From Arthrobacter woluwensis (GTDB taxonomy: Bacteria; Actinomycetota; Actinomycetes; Actinomycetales; Micrococcaceae): a stretch of DNA of 64,000 bases. Location: the NCBI RefSeq assembly GCF_900105345.1, contig NZ_FNSN01000003.1, forward strand, positions 2,542,001-2,606,000. Direction: 5' to 3'. The notes beneath the pieces are model-generated. The model saw only the letters and a list, made by a program, of their open reading frames with translations. It was not told the origin of the DNA and searched no databases. The number at the start of each line of letters is the position of its first letter. The first letter of the stretch is position 1. Of this stretch, positions 53,203 to 61,535 are shown in pieces. Both the position numbers and the translations under genes were made by a program.

Positions 53203-54123
53203 GTGAGCACCACCTACGTCGTGGCCGAGGGCGTCCGGCAAGCCGATTTCGAAGATTCCTTCGTCCTCGTGTGCGGAAGCTCGATCGTCCGCTTCCGTGA
53301 ACATCAGGAATTGGCCCGTGAACTGTTCCAGTTTCTCGGCACGCCCCGCACGCTCGACGAGGTGGCGGAAGGCGTTCCTGGTCTGGGTGGCCAGGAACGC
53401 CTTCTGGGCGCACTCCGCTCGGCCGGTGTCGTCTCGGCCCTCCGGGGGCCACAGGAACGGCTGGGCGGACTTCCGCCCTTCGACCCGCGAACTGACCGGC
53501 CGGCGCTCCGCCTCGACGTCCCGGAACGCTGGGAGACCCGGGCGAGGCAGGTCCTGAGCGTCTTCACCGCCGTCGACATCGAGGATCGTGATTCCGAGCG
53601 GACCGATGTCCCGGTGCTCGTCATCCGGCCCTCGGTCCAGGACGCGATCGACGTCTGCCGCGAGGCCTGGAGACGGGGCGAATGCCACGTGCCGGTCGTC
53701 CCGTTCGACGGCGGCAAACTCGTCGTGGGGCCCGCCGTCCTGCCGGGCACCAGCGCGTGCTTCGAATGCCTCGTCATCCGGAGGGCCGCCACCACCGACT
53801 GGCCGGATGAGTACCTGAGGTTCCATCAGACGATCCCGTCGGAGGACTTCCCGCCCCACGATTTCGCGCTCGGGGTCCACCTCGCGGCACGGCTCGCCGT
53901 CGCCGCCTTCTACCGTGACGCCAACGATCTCATCGGGTCGTGCAGCGTCATCAACCCTGGAACCCTGACCAGTTACAACTCGAGAGTTTGGAGTGTGCCG
54001 CGGTGCCCCTCGTGTTCACAGACCGGGAGATCGTCAACCAGCTATCCTTGGCTCGCCCCAGCCTCCTCCGCAGCGGGCTGGCCGGTCCCGACGTCGGCCT
54101 CATCCCCGGCATCAAGACCCTGA
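53203..54123 (+). CDS. TOMM cyclodehydratase C protein (leader-binding, E1-like)
   Basis: The partner of YcaO that binds the precursor leader and presents it for heterocyclisation. The 306-aa protein has an N-terminal RiPP-recognition winged helix (FVLVCGSSIVRFREHQELAR ... VAEGVPGL), a ThiF/E1-like domain (VPVVPFDGGKLVVGPAVLPG), and the structural zinc cysteines CFECL and CPSCS. GTG 53203 has GGAGGT 9 bases upstream. About 35 residues run on after CPSC and overlap the YcaO gene by 121 bases in another frame, an unusually large overlap. Confidence 0.88.
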   Translation: MSTTYVVAEGVRQADFEDSFVLVCGSSIVRFREHQELARELFQFLGTPRTLDEVAEGVPGLGGQERLLGALRSAGVVSALRGPQERLGGLPPFDPRTDRPALRLDVPERWETRARQVLSVFTAVDIEDRDSERTDVPVLVIRPSVQDAIDVCREAWRRGECHVPVVPFDGGKLVVGPAVLPGTSACFECLVIRRAATTDWPDEYLRFHQTIPSEDFPPHDFALGVHLAARLAVAAFYRDANDLIGSCSVINPGTLTSYNSRVWSVPRCPSCSQTGRSSTSYPWLAPASSAAGWPVPTSASSPASRP

Positions 54124-55250
54124 GGATGGGCCCCGGTGCGATGAGTCTTCCGGCCCTCATCGACCGCTCCCCTGATCTGCCGCGTTTGCTCGAAGCCTGC
54201 CTTCCGGAAGAGGCCTCCTGCGGTTTCGGGATCGGCGCTGATCAGCTGTACGGGTCGGCCGGCGGTGAGTTCATCGAACGGTATTCGGCGGGGTACCTTC
54301 CCGACGTCTTCGACGCTCCGCATGAGGAGGAGATCATCCCCGCCACGGAGTTCATGCCGTTCACCGAGGAACAGTACGCGCAGCCCGGCTTCTCCTATGC
54401 CCATCCCGACACGGTGGAGGATCTGCCGTACGTCAGCGTGCACCGCGCGGTTGACCACTCGGTCAGAGCCGTACCCGCGGACCTGGTCCATCTGAACCCA
54501 GGTGACCGGACCCGCTGGTGCACCGTCACCTCCAACGGTCTCGGAGCCGGCCGAAGCTATGCGATGGCGGCGCGGGCCGCGGTCTTCGAGCTGATCGAAC
54601 GGGACGGCTTCCTGCGTGCCTGGTACCGCAGGACATCCGGCGCCACCCTGCGGATTCCGGAGACCGTCCCCGGGCACTTCTCCCCCGCCTTGCGGGGAGC
54701 GTGCCGGCAACTGGAACTCCAGGGGGTGACCGTCACCCTGGTCCGGCTGGAGGGTCCCGGCGGACTGCCCGTGGTGCTGTCCTGCGCCCGCTCGGACCGT
54801 GTCGGGCTCGCCGTGGGCTGTTCCTCCAAACCGGACATCGGCGCGGCGATGACGGCGGCGTTCGTCGAATCCCTGCACACGTACAACTGGGGCCTCGCCG
54901 AGGCGGCGGCGTCGTCGATGCCGACGGAGGTCGAATCGCTGAGGGATCACATCGCCTTCCACTCCCGGCCCTCGAACCGGCACTTCAATGAGTTCCTGGA
55001 CTCGGGACCGGCCGTGACCGAGGCGGAGTTCCTCCGTGAGGGGATCCACCCGTTGCCCGCGGCGCTGTTCGCACTGGAGGGCGCCGGCTGGCAGGTGTAC
55101 CTGGCGGACGTCCGGTCGCCCGACGTCGCATCGCAGGGCTGGCACGTGATCCGCGCCCTGAGTCCGCAGGCCGCCACCCTGGACGTCGACGAGCCGCACC
55201 TTCGTCAGCATCCCGACGCGGTGCACACCACCCCTCATCCCTTCCCCTGA
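54003..55250 (+). CDS. YcaO-domain cyclodehydratase (TOMM D protein)
   Basis: Uses ATP to activate amide bonds so that Ser/Thr/Cys side chains cyclise to (methyl)oxazolines and thiazolines. The 415-aa protein has GFGIGADQLYGSAGGEFIERYSAGY, TSNGLGAGRSYAMAARAAVFELIERD with the nucleotide/Mg Glu residues, and ends in PHPFP, the PxPxP C-terminus diagnostic of peptide-modifying D proteins. GTG 54003 is chosen for GGAG nine bases upstream; GTG 54012 is an alternative and a longer upstream frame is not needed. It overlaps the C-protein gene. Confidence 0.9.
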   Translation: MPLVFTDREIVNQLSLARPSLLRSGLAGPDVGLIPGIKTLRMGPGAMSLPALIDRSPDLPRLLEACLPEEASCGFGIGADQLYGSAGGEFIERYSAGYLPDVFDAPHEEEIIPATEFMPFTEEQYAQPGFSYAHPDTVEDLPYVSVHRAVDHSVRAVPADLVHLNPGDRTRWCTVTSNGLGAGRSYAMAARAAVFELIERDGFLRAWYRRTSGATLRIPETVPGHFSPALRGACRQLELQGVTVTLVRLEGPGGLPVVLSCARSDRVGLAVGCSSKPDIGAAMTAAFVESLHTYNWGLAEAAASSMPTEVESLRDHIAFHSRPSNRHFNEFLDSGPAVTEAEFLREGIHPLPAALFALEGAGWQVYLADVRSPDVASQGWHVIRALSPQAATLDVDEPHLRQHPDAVHTTPHPFP

Positions 55251-55268
55251 CCTCTCCGGAGACACTTC

Positions 55269-56066
55269 ATGCAGCAGCAATGGGCACTCGCCACCCCGGC
55301 GTACGACGATCCCGCGGAGACGTTCCACGTCGCCTCGAAACTCAGTCTCTGGACGAGCGGCTCCGCCACCGGGACCTACTCGACCGAACTCAGCACCGAT
55401 CCCGAGGCACTGAGAATGCTGGGCCGTCCGCATCCGCCGTACCTGTCCTCCGAACGCCATGCGCTCGACCCCGCGGGGCCGGCCTCCCCGGTCACCGCCG
55501 CGCTCCGTCACCGACGCTCGGCGACCCGCTTCGCCCCGCTGCCGGTGAGCTCCGGGATCCTCAGCAGCATCCTCCGGGAATCGGCCTGCCTCACGGTGGA
55601 GCAGGGGCGCGGCGCCCCGTCGGCCGGGGCCCTGTACCCGATCGACATCTACCTGGCCGTGGCCGCGGTGGAGGGTGTCTCCCCCGGGATCTACGCCCTG
55701 GATCCGCACGAAGCCGTGCTCCATCGGCTTCCTGTGCGCGTCGATCCCCGGGAGTTCCTCCGGGACTGTCTGGTGTTCCAGAACCTGGCGGACGCCTCGG
55801 CGTTTCACGTGTTCTTCGTCGGGAGTTTCCTGCGCCAGCGGATCAAGTACGGGCAGCGGGCTTACCGGTTCTCACTGATCGAGGCCGGGCATCTGGCGCA
55901 GGCCATGATGATGTGCGCCGACGAGGCGGGGATCGGATCGTGCGCCGTGGGAGGGTTCATCGACCAGAAAGTGGACGATTTGCTGTGCCTCGACGGCGTG
56001 GAGCAGTCCGTCATCTACAGTGTTGCTTTCGGACATGTCAACAAGGAATCGGGGGACCTGACATGA
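55269..56066 (+). CDS. SagB/ThcOx-type FMN azoline dehydrogenase
   Basis: Oxidises azolines to aromatic azoles with FMN. The 265-aa nitroreductase-fold protein has RHRRSATRFAPLP (FMN phosphate contacts), APSAGALYPIDIYLAV and KYGQRAYRFSLIEAGHLAQAM, the signature of SagB-type enzymes, then GIGSCAVGGF. It follows YcaO by 18 bases and overlaps the ATPase start by four bases, so the mature product should contain true azoles rather than azolines. Confidence 0.88.
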   Translation: MQQQWALATPAYDDPAETFHVASKLSLWTSGSATGTYSTELSTDPEALRMLGRPHPPYLSSERHALDPAGPASPVTAALRHRRSATRFAPLPVSSGILSSILRESACLTVEQGRGAPSAGALYPIDIYLAVAAVEGVSPGIYALDPHEAVLHRLPVRVDPREFLRDCLVFQNLADASAFHVFFVGSFLRQRIKYGQRAYRFSLIEAGHLAQAMMMCADEAGIGSCAVGGFIDQKVDDLLCLDGVEQSVIYSVAFGHVNKESGDLT

Positions 56067-56944
56067 CGGCGATCGTGTCGTGGGAGAACGTGGTCAAGGA
56101 CTACCGGGGGAAGGCGGCCCTGACGGGCTTCTCCCTGGAACTGGGGGCGGGCGTCCATTGCCTCCTCGGTTCCAACGGAGCGGGTAAGTCGACGGCTCTG
56201 AACATCCTGACCGGAATCCGGCAGCCCACCTCGGGCACGGCGACCGTTCTGGGGCAGCGGGTGGTCCGAGGAGGGCCCCAGGCACGGCACGTCAGCTGCG
56301 TGCCACAGGCGGTGACCTTCCCGCCGACGCTCAAAGTCAGTGAAGTGCTCAGGTTCATCTCCGTGCACTACCCGGATCCTCTGGACTTCGCCGCGGTCCA
56401 GGACGCCCTGTCGCTCGAGGGAATCCTCGACAAGCAATGCGGCGGCCTCTCGGGCGGGCAGCTCAGACGGCTCGGTATCGCCGGCGCCATCATCTGCAAC
56501 GCCCCGGTGATCATCATGGACGAACCGCTCGCCGGTCTGGACATTGAGGGCCGGGCCCAGGTGCGGAACATCATCCTCGAGCAGCGGGACCTCGGCAGGT
56601 GCATCATCATGGCGTCTCACGATTACGGCGAGATCGAAGCGACGGCGGACACCGTCACCCTGGTCAAGGACGGCAGGAACATCCTGAGTGAGGGCATCGA
56701 GACCGTGAGACAGCGCCTCGGTCTGTATCAGCTCAGCTTCTCCGCCGCGGCGCCGCTCCCGGCAGCGGTCCTCGAGCTCGGCGTCGTCGAGCCGGCGGGG
56801 GCCGGTCGCTACCGATTGGTCACCGAAGACCCCGACGCGGCCAGCAGGATCCTGCTGGAGGTCCTGGACGACCCGAGACTGAATGTCCTGCAGTCCTCGT
56901 TGGAGGATGCCGTGAGCATGATTCTGAGCGAGGAGAAGGCATGA
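56063..56944 (+). CDS. ABC transporter ATP-binding protein of the RiPP cluster
   Basis: A 293-aa ATPase that probably powers export of, or immunity to, the modified peptide. It has Walker A GSNGAGKSTALNILTG, Q-loop CVPQAVTF, signature LSGGQLRRLGIAGA, Walker B VIIMDEPLAGLD and H-loop MASHDYGE. The last ~70 residues (PLPAAVLELGVVEPAGAGRYRL) form the extra domain common in ABC-2 exporter ATPases. ATG 56063 overlaps the SagB stop. Confidence 0.92.
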   Translation: MTAIVSWENVVKDYRGKAALTGFSLELGAGVHCLLGSNGAGKSTALNILTGIRQPTSGTATVLGQRVVRGGPQARHVSCVPQAVTFPPTLKVSEVLRFISVHYPDPLDFAAVQDALSLEGILDKQCGGLSGGQLRRLGIAGAIICNAPVIIMDEPLAGLDIEGRAQVRNIILEQRDLGRCIIMASHDYGEIEATADTVTLVKDGRNILSEGIETVRQRLGLYQLSFSAAAPLPAAVLELGVVEPAGAGRYRLVTEDPDAASRILLEVLDDPRLNVLQSSLEDAVSMILSEEKA

Positions 56945-57660
56945 AGTTCGTCGCCGAGTACGTCCGCATCCAGGTCCTGGAGCTCCTCCGGCTGCCCTCC
57001 TTCTTCCTGCCACTCATCGCGCTCCCCGCGGCGTTCTACCTGATGGTCGGAGTCCGCGCGGACCTTCCGGCAGGGCAGATCCTCTTCAGCTACCTCGCCT
57101 TCGCGATGCTGGGCACGATGATGTTCCAGTTCGGCGTCGGCATCGCATCCACGCGAAATGATGCGTGGAGTCTGTATCTTCTGAGCCTCCCGGTGCCCTC
57201 CAGAGTGCGTGTGCTGTCGCAGCTGATCGCCGGGCTGTTCTTCTCGGTGCTCTTCTCCGTGCCGCTCCTGGTCCTGGGAGTGGTCAACGGGGCGGTCTTC
57301 TCCGTGGCGCCCGGGAGGTTCCTGTGGGCTGTGGGGGCGTTGATCCTCGGAGGCCTGGTCCACGGCGCCCTCGGACTCGCGCTCGGCTACTGGCTGCCCG
57401 CCCGCGGAGCCGTGCCGATCACGAATCTCATCTACTTCCCCCTGGCTTTCGTCGGTGGACTCTTCGGAGCCTGGGATCTGGGCGCCCTGCAGCCGCTGCA
57501 CACGTTCAGCCCCACAGGGGCCTGGTCGGACCTCATCACCTCGGCGCTCCACGGCGAAGGCAATGGCTTGGCGCTGATCATCCTGGCGTGCTATTTCCTG
57601 CTCTGCGGAGCCGTGGCCGTCTGGGGCTACCGGCGGGTGGAGCAGACGCAGTACCGGTGA
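56941..57660 (+). CDS. ABC-2 type permease of the RiPP cluster
   Basis: A 239-aa membrane subunit with six predicted helices (for example FFLPLIALPAAFYLMVGV, LIAGLFFSVLFSVPLLVLGVV, LALIILACYFLLCGAVAVWG). Its ATG overlaps the ATPase stop, and together they make a full ABC-2 exporter. It is the last gene of the cluster; no dedicated leader protease or methyltransferase follows before the convergent Lrp gene. Confidence 0.88.
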   Translation: MKFVAEYVRIQVLELLRLPSFFLPLIALPAAFYLMVGVRADLPAGQILFSYLAFAMLGTMMFQFGVGIASTRNDAWSLYLLSLPVPSRVRVLSQLIAGLFFSVLFSVPLLVLGVVNGAVFSVAPGRFLWAVGALILGGLVHGALGLALGYWLPARGAVPITNLIYFPLAFVGGLFGAWDLGALQPLHTFSPTGAWSDLITSALHGEGNGLALIILACYFLLCGAVAVWGYRRVEQTQYR

Positions 57661-57712
57661 GGGGCTGGGCGAGGGCCCCGCGCGGGTGTGCTCGCGGCTT
57701 CGCCTTCAGCGG

Positions 57713-58171
57713 CTAGGTTGCCGGGCCCATGGGCGTGGGGCGGTCCGTCACGACCTCGTAAACGAGGTCGGTGGTGATGGACCCGATCCTCGAGAAGCGC
57801 GACGTGATGCGTTCGAGGTCAGCCATGTCGCGTGCGAGGACCTCAATGCTGTAGCACGCCTCACCGGTGATGCGCAGACAACGGACCACTTGCGGTTCCT
57901 GGTCGATGACTGCTTTGACCTGGTCGAAGAGCGAACCGTGCACCTTCATCCGGATGACTGCGTGCAATCCGAATCCTGCGCTGGACGGAGGAACGGACGC
58001 GCGGTAACCCGTGACGATGCCCCGCTCTTCGAGCCTGAGCAGCCTGCTACGCGTCGCAGATGTCCCGAGGTGCACGGCGTGAGCCAGCTCGGTCAGCGGC
58101 GCCCGAGCGTCAGTCTGAAGCGCACGGATCAGAGCAGCATCCACGCTGTCGACGGATTCATGATCGGTCAT
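57713..58171 (-). CDS. Lrp/AsnC-family regulator
   Basis: A 152-aa regulator: helix-turn-helix (DAALIRALQTDARAPLTELA, HLGTSATRSRLLRLEERGIV) and a RAM ligand domain (VVRCLRITGEACYSIEVLARD). ATG 58171 gives the usual family length; an upstream in-frame ATG at 58240 would add 23 atypical residues. It is divergent from the PhzF-family gene, which it probably regulates, and convergent with the RiPP exporter. Confidence 0.9.
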   Translation of the reverse strand: MTDHESVDSVDAALIRALQTDARAPLTELAHAVHLGTSATRSRLLRLEERGIVTGYRASVPPSSAGFGLHAVIRMKVHGSLFDQVKAVIDQEPQVVRCLRITGEACYSIEVLARDMADLERITSRFSRIGSITTDLVYEVVTDRPTPMGPAT

Positions 58172-58282
58172 CTCGCCATGGTGCCGCAAAAGCGACGGCG
58201 AAACCTCTATTCTCCCGTCGAAATTGTCCTCCGAATCCACTCGGTATCCCTCTAACGTGGAACCAACGGAAGGGATTCACCA

Positions 58283-59170
58283 ATGGCGACAACACGATTT
58301 TTCTGGGTGGACGTCTTCGCACAAACCCCGCTGACGGGAAATCCCCTGGCTCTCGTACCCGAGGCCGACGACCTCACGCTCGAGCAGATGGTCGCGATCG
58401 CGCGCGAGTTCAACCAATCAGAAACGACGTTCCTGGTCACGCCAGCCCTGGACGGCGCAGACATCCGGTTACTCTCTTTCACCCCCGAGGGGTTCGAAGC
58501 GCTGGGAGCCGGGCATAACGCGATGGGGGCCTGGATCTGGCTCGCCGGTCACGGCGGCCTTCCTCCGGAACGCCACGAATTCCGGCAACAGATCGGGCAG
58601 GACATCCTCCCCGTGCGCATCGACCGCTCCCCCGATTCCGCCGTGGTTCGAGTGACGATGCAACAGTCCGCACCTCGATTCCTGGGCCGCGTCCTTGACC
58701 GAGAATCCCTGGCAGCCGCCCTGTCCTTGGCGACCGATGATCTGCTGGCCACTCCCGGCCCCGTGGTCGCCTCGACAGGGGCGGAGCACTTGCTGGTCCC
58801 CGTGGCGTCCCGAGACGCTATCGACCGTACGGCGCCGGACTCTGCCCGTCTGAAGGCGATTCTGGCGCACAGTGGCGCAGAGGGGTGCTATGTCTTCACG
58901 ACTGAGCCGGGTGCGGACGGGTATGACGCGTATACGCGATTCTTCAATCCCACCGTCGGAATCGCGGAAGATCCCGCCACCGGAACAGCCGCCGGTCCCC
59001 TGGCCGCCCTTCTGGCCAAGGAATCCCCGGCCGTCGCCGGCCACGAGTTCCGCATTTTGCAAGGCAACGCGGCGGGTCGTCCGAGCGTGCTGAGTGTCGT
59101 CGTCAACGATGACCGCGTCGAACTGTCCGGCTCCGGTCTGGTCGTCGCGGAAGGGACCCTGTTCCTCTGA
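58283..59170 (+). CDS. PhzF-family isomerase-like protein
   Basis: A 295-aa protein of the PhzF/diaminopimelate-epimerase fold. WVDVFAQTPLTGNPLALV opens the N-terminal half, with the catalytic Glu in FNQSETTFLV; the second half has RFFNPTVGIAEDPATGTAAGPLAA, the matching signature of the family. AAGGGA precedes ATG 58283. Outside phenazine producers such proteins act on unidentified small metabolites; no other phenazine genes are here. Divergent Lrp control suggests an amino-acid-derived substrate (inference). Confidence 0.88.
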   Translation: MATTRFFWVDVFAQTPLTGNPLALVPEADDLTLEQMVAIAREFNQSETTFLVTPALDGADIRLLSFTPEGFEALGAGHNAMGAWIWLAGHGGLPPERHEFRQQIGQDILPVRIDRSPDSAVVRVTMQQSAPRFLGRVLDRESLAAALSLATDDLLATPGPVVASTGAEHLLVPVASRDAIDRTAPDSARLKAILAHSGAEGCYVFTTEPGADGYDAYTRFFNPTVGIAEDPATGTAAGPLAALLAKESPAVAGHEFRILQGNAAGRPSVLSVVVNDDRVELSGSGLVVAEGTLFL

Positions 59171-59180
59171 ACCTCTTCCC

Positions 59181-59474
59181 TCATCCCCACCCGATGAGCG
59201 GCGGGGACACCTGATCCTGTGTGGTGAACGCGTGAACGGCGGTCAGGACGATCAACAGCACCGCCCACACGGAGCTCAGCACGATGCCTGCCACCGCGAG
59301 CGCCCGTCCTTCGCCCTTCGGTCCGTCGATCCGGTGGAGCGCTACGACGCCGAGGACCAGTCCCGTGGGCGGTGGCAGGAGGCAGCAGAGGAGCGAGCTG
59401 AGAGCGAGAGTGGGCTTCCCGGTGTGCCGCGTCGTGGCAGGATTGCGCGTGCCACCGGCCTGGCGCTGTGTCAT
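59181..59474 (-). CDS. DUF4190 small membrane protein
   Basis: A 97-aa protein with two membrane helices (LALSSLLCCLLPPPTGLVLG and LAVAGIVLSSVWAVLLIVLTAV) joined by a short loop VALHRIDGPKGEGRALA, the DUF4190 pattern. ATG 59474 is selected for GGGAGGGG four bases upstream; the longer frame is not supported. Function unknown. It is convergent with phzF. Confidence 0.8.
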   Translation of the reverse strand: MTQRQAGGTRNPATTRHTGKPTLALSSLLCCLLPPPTGLVLGVVALHRIDGPKGEGRALAVAGIVLSSVWAVLLIVLTAVHAFTTQDQVSPPLIGWG

Positions 59475-59607
59475 GGGTCCCCTCCCGAAGTGTGCACGAC
59501 CGTCGACCGACCGTCGCCCTTTCAGGATGATCCTGCTCCGCCGGGATGGCAACGCTTCGGATGCCAATGCTTCAGATCGCAGTGGTCCAGGGGCGGAGTC
59601 TTCGTAC

Positions 59608-60900
59608 TCAGCGGTTCTTCACGGCCCGGCGGTAAAGGGCCACGAAGCTCACCCCGAGCAGAACCACCACCACTCCGATGCCCCACAAAACAGGGGTCAG
59701 CGCCTGCGTGTACACGTCGCCGTGCCCCGGCTGCCCCGCCGCGACCTGGTCCGCGATCCCCACCGTACCGGGCTGGGCCCGCACCGCCGCGGTGAGGACC
59801 ACGGCATACAGCGCGACGAACAGGGCTTCGCTCCCGATCCGGAAGAAGTTCAGGAGCCCCGCGGCCGTCCCGCTCCGCTCGGCCGGCACGAAGCTCAGCG
59901 CACTCCCGTCGACGACGCCGAGCGGCAGTCCGAACCCGGCGCCGGCCAGGATCATGGGCAGCACGGTCCACCACACCGGCACCTCGGGACGCAGCGCGAA
60001 GAACCCGGCCGCCGCCAGCACGAGGCACACCAGCGCCGCCAGACTGACCACCCCGGCGTCGATCCGTGGATGCCTGGCCCTGACCCGGTGGACCAGTGGC
60101 GGGGCGAGCAGCACCGGAAGAGTCATCACGAGCATCAGGGTTCCCGCGCCACCGGCCGTGAACCCGTGGATCGCCTGCAGCGCTGCGGGCAGATAGGTCA
60201 GGAACGTCACGAACCCGACCGCCCCCGCCACCGGGATCAGCACCATCGCGAGGAAACCGGGATTGCGCAAGAGCCCGACGTCGAACAGTCGGCTTCCGGA
60301 GGCGAGCGCGGTCCTCGGCAGGCGGCGCAGTGCGCGGCTGCCTGCCAGCGCAGCGAGAAGCACGACGGCATGGACGACGAAGACGGCCCGCCAGCCGAGC
60401 AGGCCGATCAGGACCCCGGACAGGCTGGGACCGGCCGCGAGCCCCAGGCCGTTCACCATGCCGAACGCCGCGAAGGCCCTGGCACGGGAGGGTCCTTCGA
60501 ACGCCGAGTGGATCGTCGCCGTCGCGCCGGTGATGACTGCGGCCGAGCCGATGCCCGCGAGGACCCGGGCGACGTCGAGCACCAGGAGGGACGGGCTCGC
60601 CGCGCTGAGGATCGAGCCGAGAACCACCGCCAGCACGCCGAAGAAGAAGGCCCGGCCCGGGCCGATGCGATCCGCGATCGCTCCCCACATGAGGGTGCAG
60701 ACGGCGAAGGCGAGGTTGAAGCCGTTCACGATCCCCTGGAGAAGCACGGGTTCGGCGCCGAGTTCGACCGAGATCGCGGGAAGGCCCACAGCCGTCCCGG
60801 CGATGGACAGCGGGATGACGAATTGCGCCAGCAGGATGACGGGGAGCACCGCGCGGGACGGCGCGGTCGTGGTCGGTGGGGACGAGGCACGGACGGTCAT
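59608..60900 (-). CDS. MFS transporter (drug/metabolite exporter type)
   Basis: A 430-aa major facilitator with about 12 helices. Helix 1 is LLAQFVIPLSIAGTAVGLP; the loop 2-3 motif is MWGAIADRIGPGRAFFFG and the motif C-like region is GMVNGLGLAAGPSLSGVLIG, typical of proton-driven exporters. ATG 60900 is taken because conserved sequence begins right after it; longer in-frame extensions run into the divergent regulator gene. The divergent ArsR-type gene and repeats in the 96-bp gap imply regulated export. Confidence 0.9.
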   Translation of the reverse strand: MTVRASSPPTTTAPSRAVLPVILLAQFVIPLSIAGTAVGLPAISVELGAEPVLLQGIVNGFNLAFAVCTLMWGAIADRIGPGRAFFFGVLAVVLGSILSAASPSLLVLDVARVLAGIGSAAVITGATATIHSAFEGPSRARAFAAFGMVNGLGLAAGPSLSGVLIGLLGWRAVFVVHAVVLLAALAGSRALRRLPRTALASGSRLFDVGLLRNPGFLAMVLIPVAGAVGFVTFLTYLPAALQAIHGFTAGGAGTLMLVMTLPVLLAPPLVHRVRARHPRIDAGVVSLAALVCLVLAAAGFFALRPEVPVWWTVLPMILAGAGFGLPLGVVDGSALSFVPAERSGTAAGLLNFFRIGSEALFVALYAVVLTAAVRAQPGTVGIADQVAAGQPGHGDVYTQALTPVLWGIGVVVVLLGVSFVALYRRAVKNR

Positions 60901-60996
60901 GAAGGTACGCCTTTGAACGAAGGTACGAGCTATGACGAACCTATGATGCCCATCGTCGAAGGTATGATGCAAGTAGAACCCTGAGGAGGCGAGGAC
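60901..60996. promoter_or_regulatory. Divergent promoter with three GAAGGTA repeats
   Basis: GAAGGTACGCC (60902), GAAGGTACGAG (60919) and GAAGGTATGAT (60959) share GAAGGTAYG in the 96-bp space between the MFS gene and the ArsR-type gene. A partial inverted copy (GAACCTATGATG) lies between the second and third. Probable binding sites of the ArsR-type repressor. Confidence 0.45.
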
Positions 60997-61311
60997 ATGG
61001 CGGACGCGGAAGGCCACCCCGAAACGGCGGAGATCGAGCTGGGCCAGGTACTCAGCGCGCTCAGCGACCCGCTGCGCCGGCAGGTGATTCACGACCTGCT
61101 GCACAGCGAGCCCGGGATCGAACGGACCTGCACCAGCTTCGGCCTGCCCGTCACGAAGTCGACCCGCACCCACCACTTCCGGGTGCTTCGCGAGGCAGGA
61201 CTCGTGCGACAGGTCGACCGGGGGAACATGCGAGGCGTCACGCTCCGCCGCGAGGACATCGAGGAACGCTTCCCCGGCCTTCTGAACCTCATCGCCCAGG
61301 ACGACGCGTAG
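60997..61311 (+). CDS. ArsR-family winged-helix repressor
   Basis: A 104-aa winged-helix protein: LSALSDPLRRQVIHDLLH, then STRTHHFRVLREAGLVRQVDRGNMRGV as recognition helix and wing. No clear metal-binding Cys set is present (only one Cys, in RTCTSF), so a metal sensor is unlikely and a small-molecule or redox trigger is more plausible. It is divergent from the MFS exporter. GAGGAGG precedes ATG 60997. Confidence 0.9.
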   Translation: MADAEGHPETAEIELGQVLSALSDPLRRQVIHDLLHSEPGIERTCTSFGLPVTKSTRTHHFRVLREAGLVRQVDRGNMRGVTLRREDIEERFPGLLNLIAQDDA

Positions 61312-61452
61312 GCCAGGGCACGCCCTTCGAGTGCACAACGGATTCCCCGGCAGGAAACACCGGCCATAACGCCCGTCCAATTCTCTCGCAATCCCCTCGG
61401 ATACTTTCTCCCATCCGGCCCATGACGGGACCGCCAGGTGGGGGGTTATCCT

Positions 61453-61466
61453 GCGCTGATCAGCGC
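61453..61466. promoter_or_regulatory. Perfect 14-bp palindrome upstream of the SbnA-like gene
   Basis: GCGCTGATCAGCGC is self-complementary and lies about 70 bases before ATG 61536. Two direct copies of CCAGGCTTYYCGATCA follow at about 61482 and 61502. It is a likely operator or promoter element for the downstream pair. Confidence 0.45.
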
Positions 61467-61535
61467 GATAGGGTCGAATGACCAGGCTTTCCCGATCACA
61501 GCCAGGCTTCTCGATCAGGAGCCGGAGAGGGTTTG

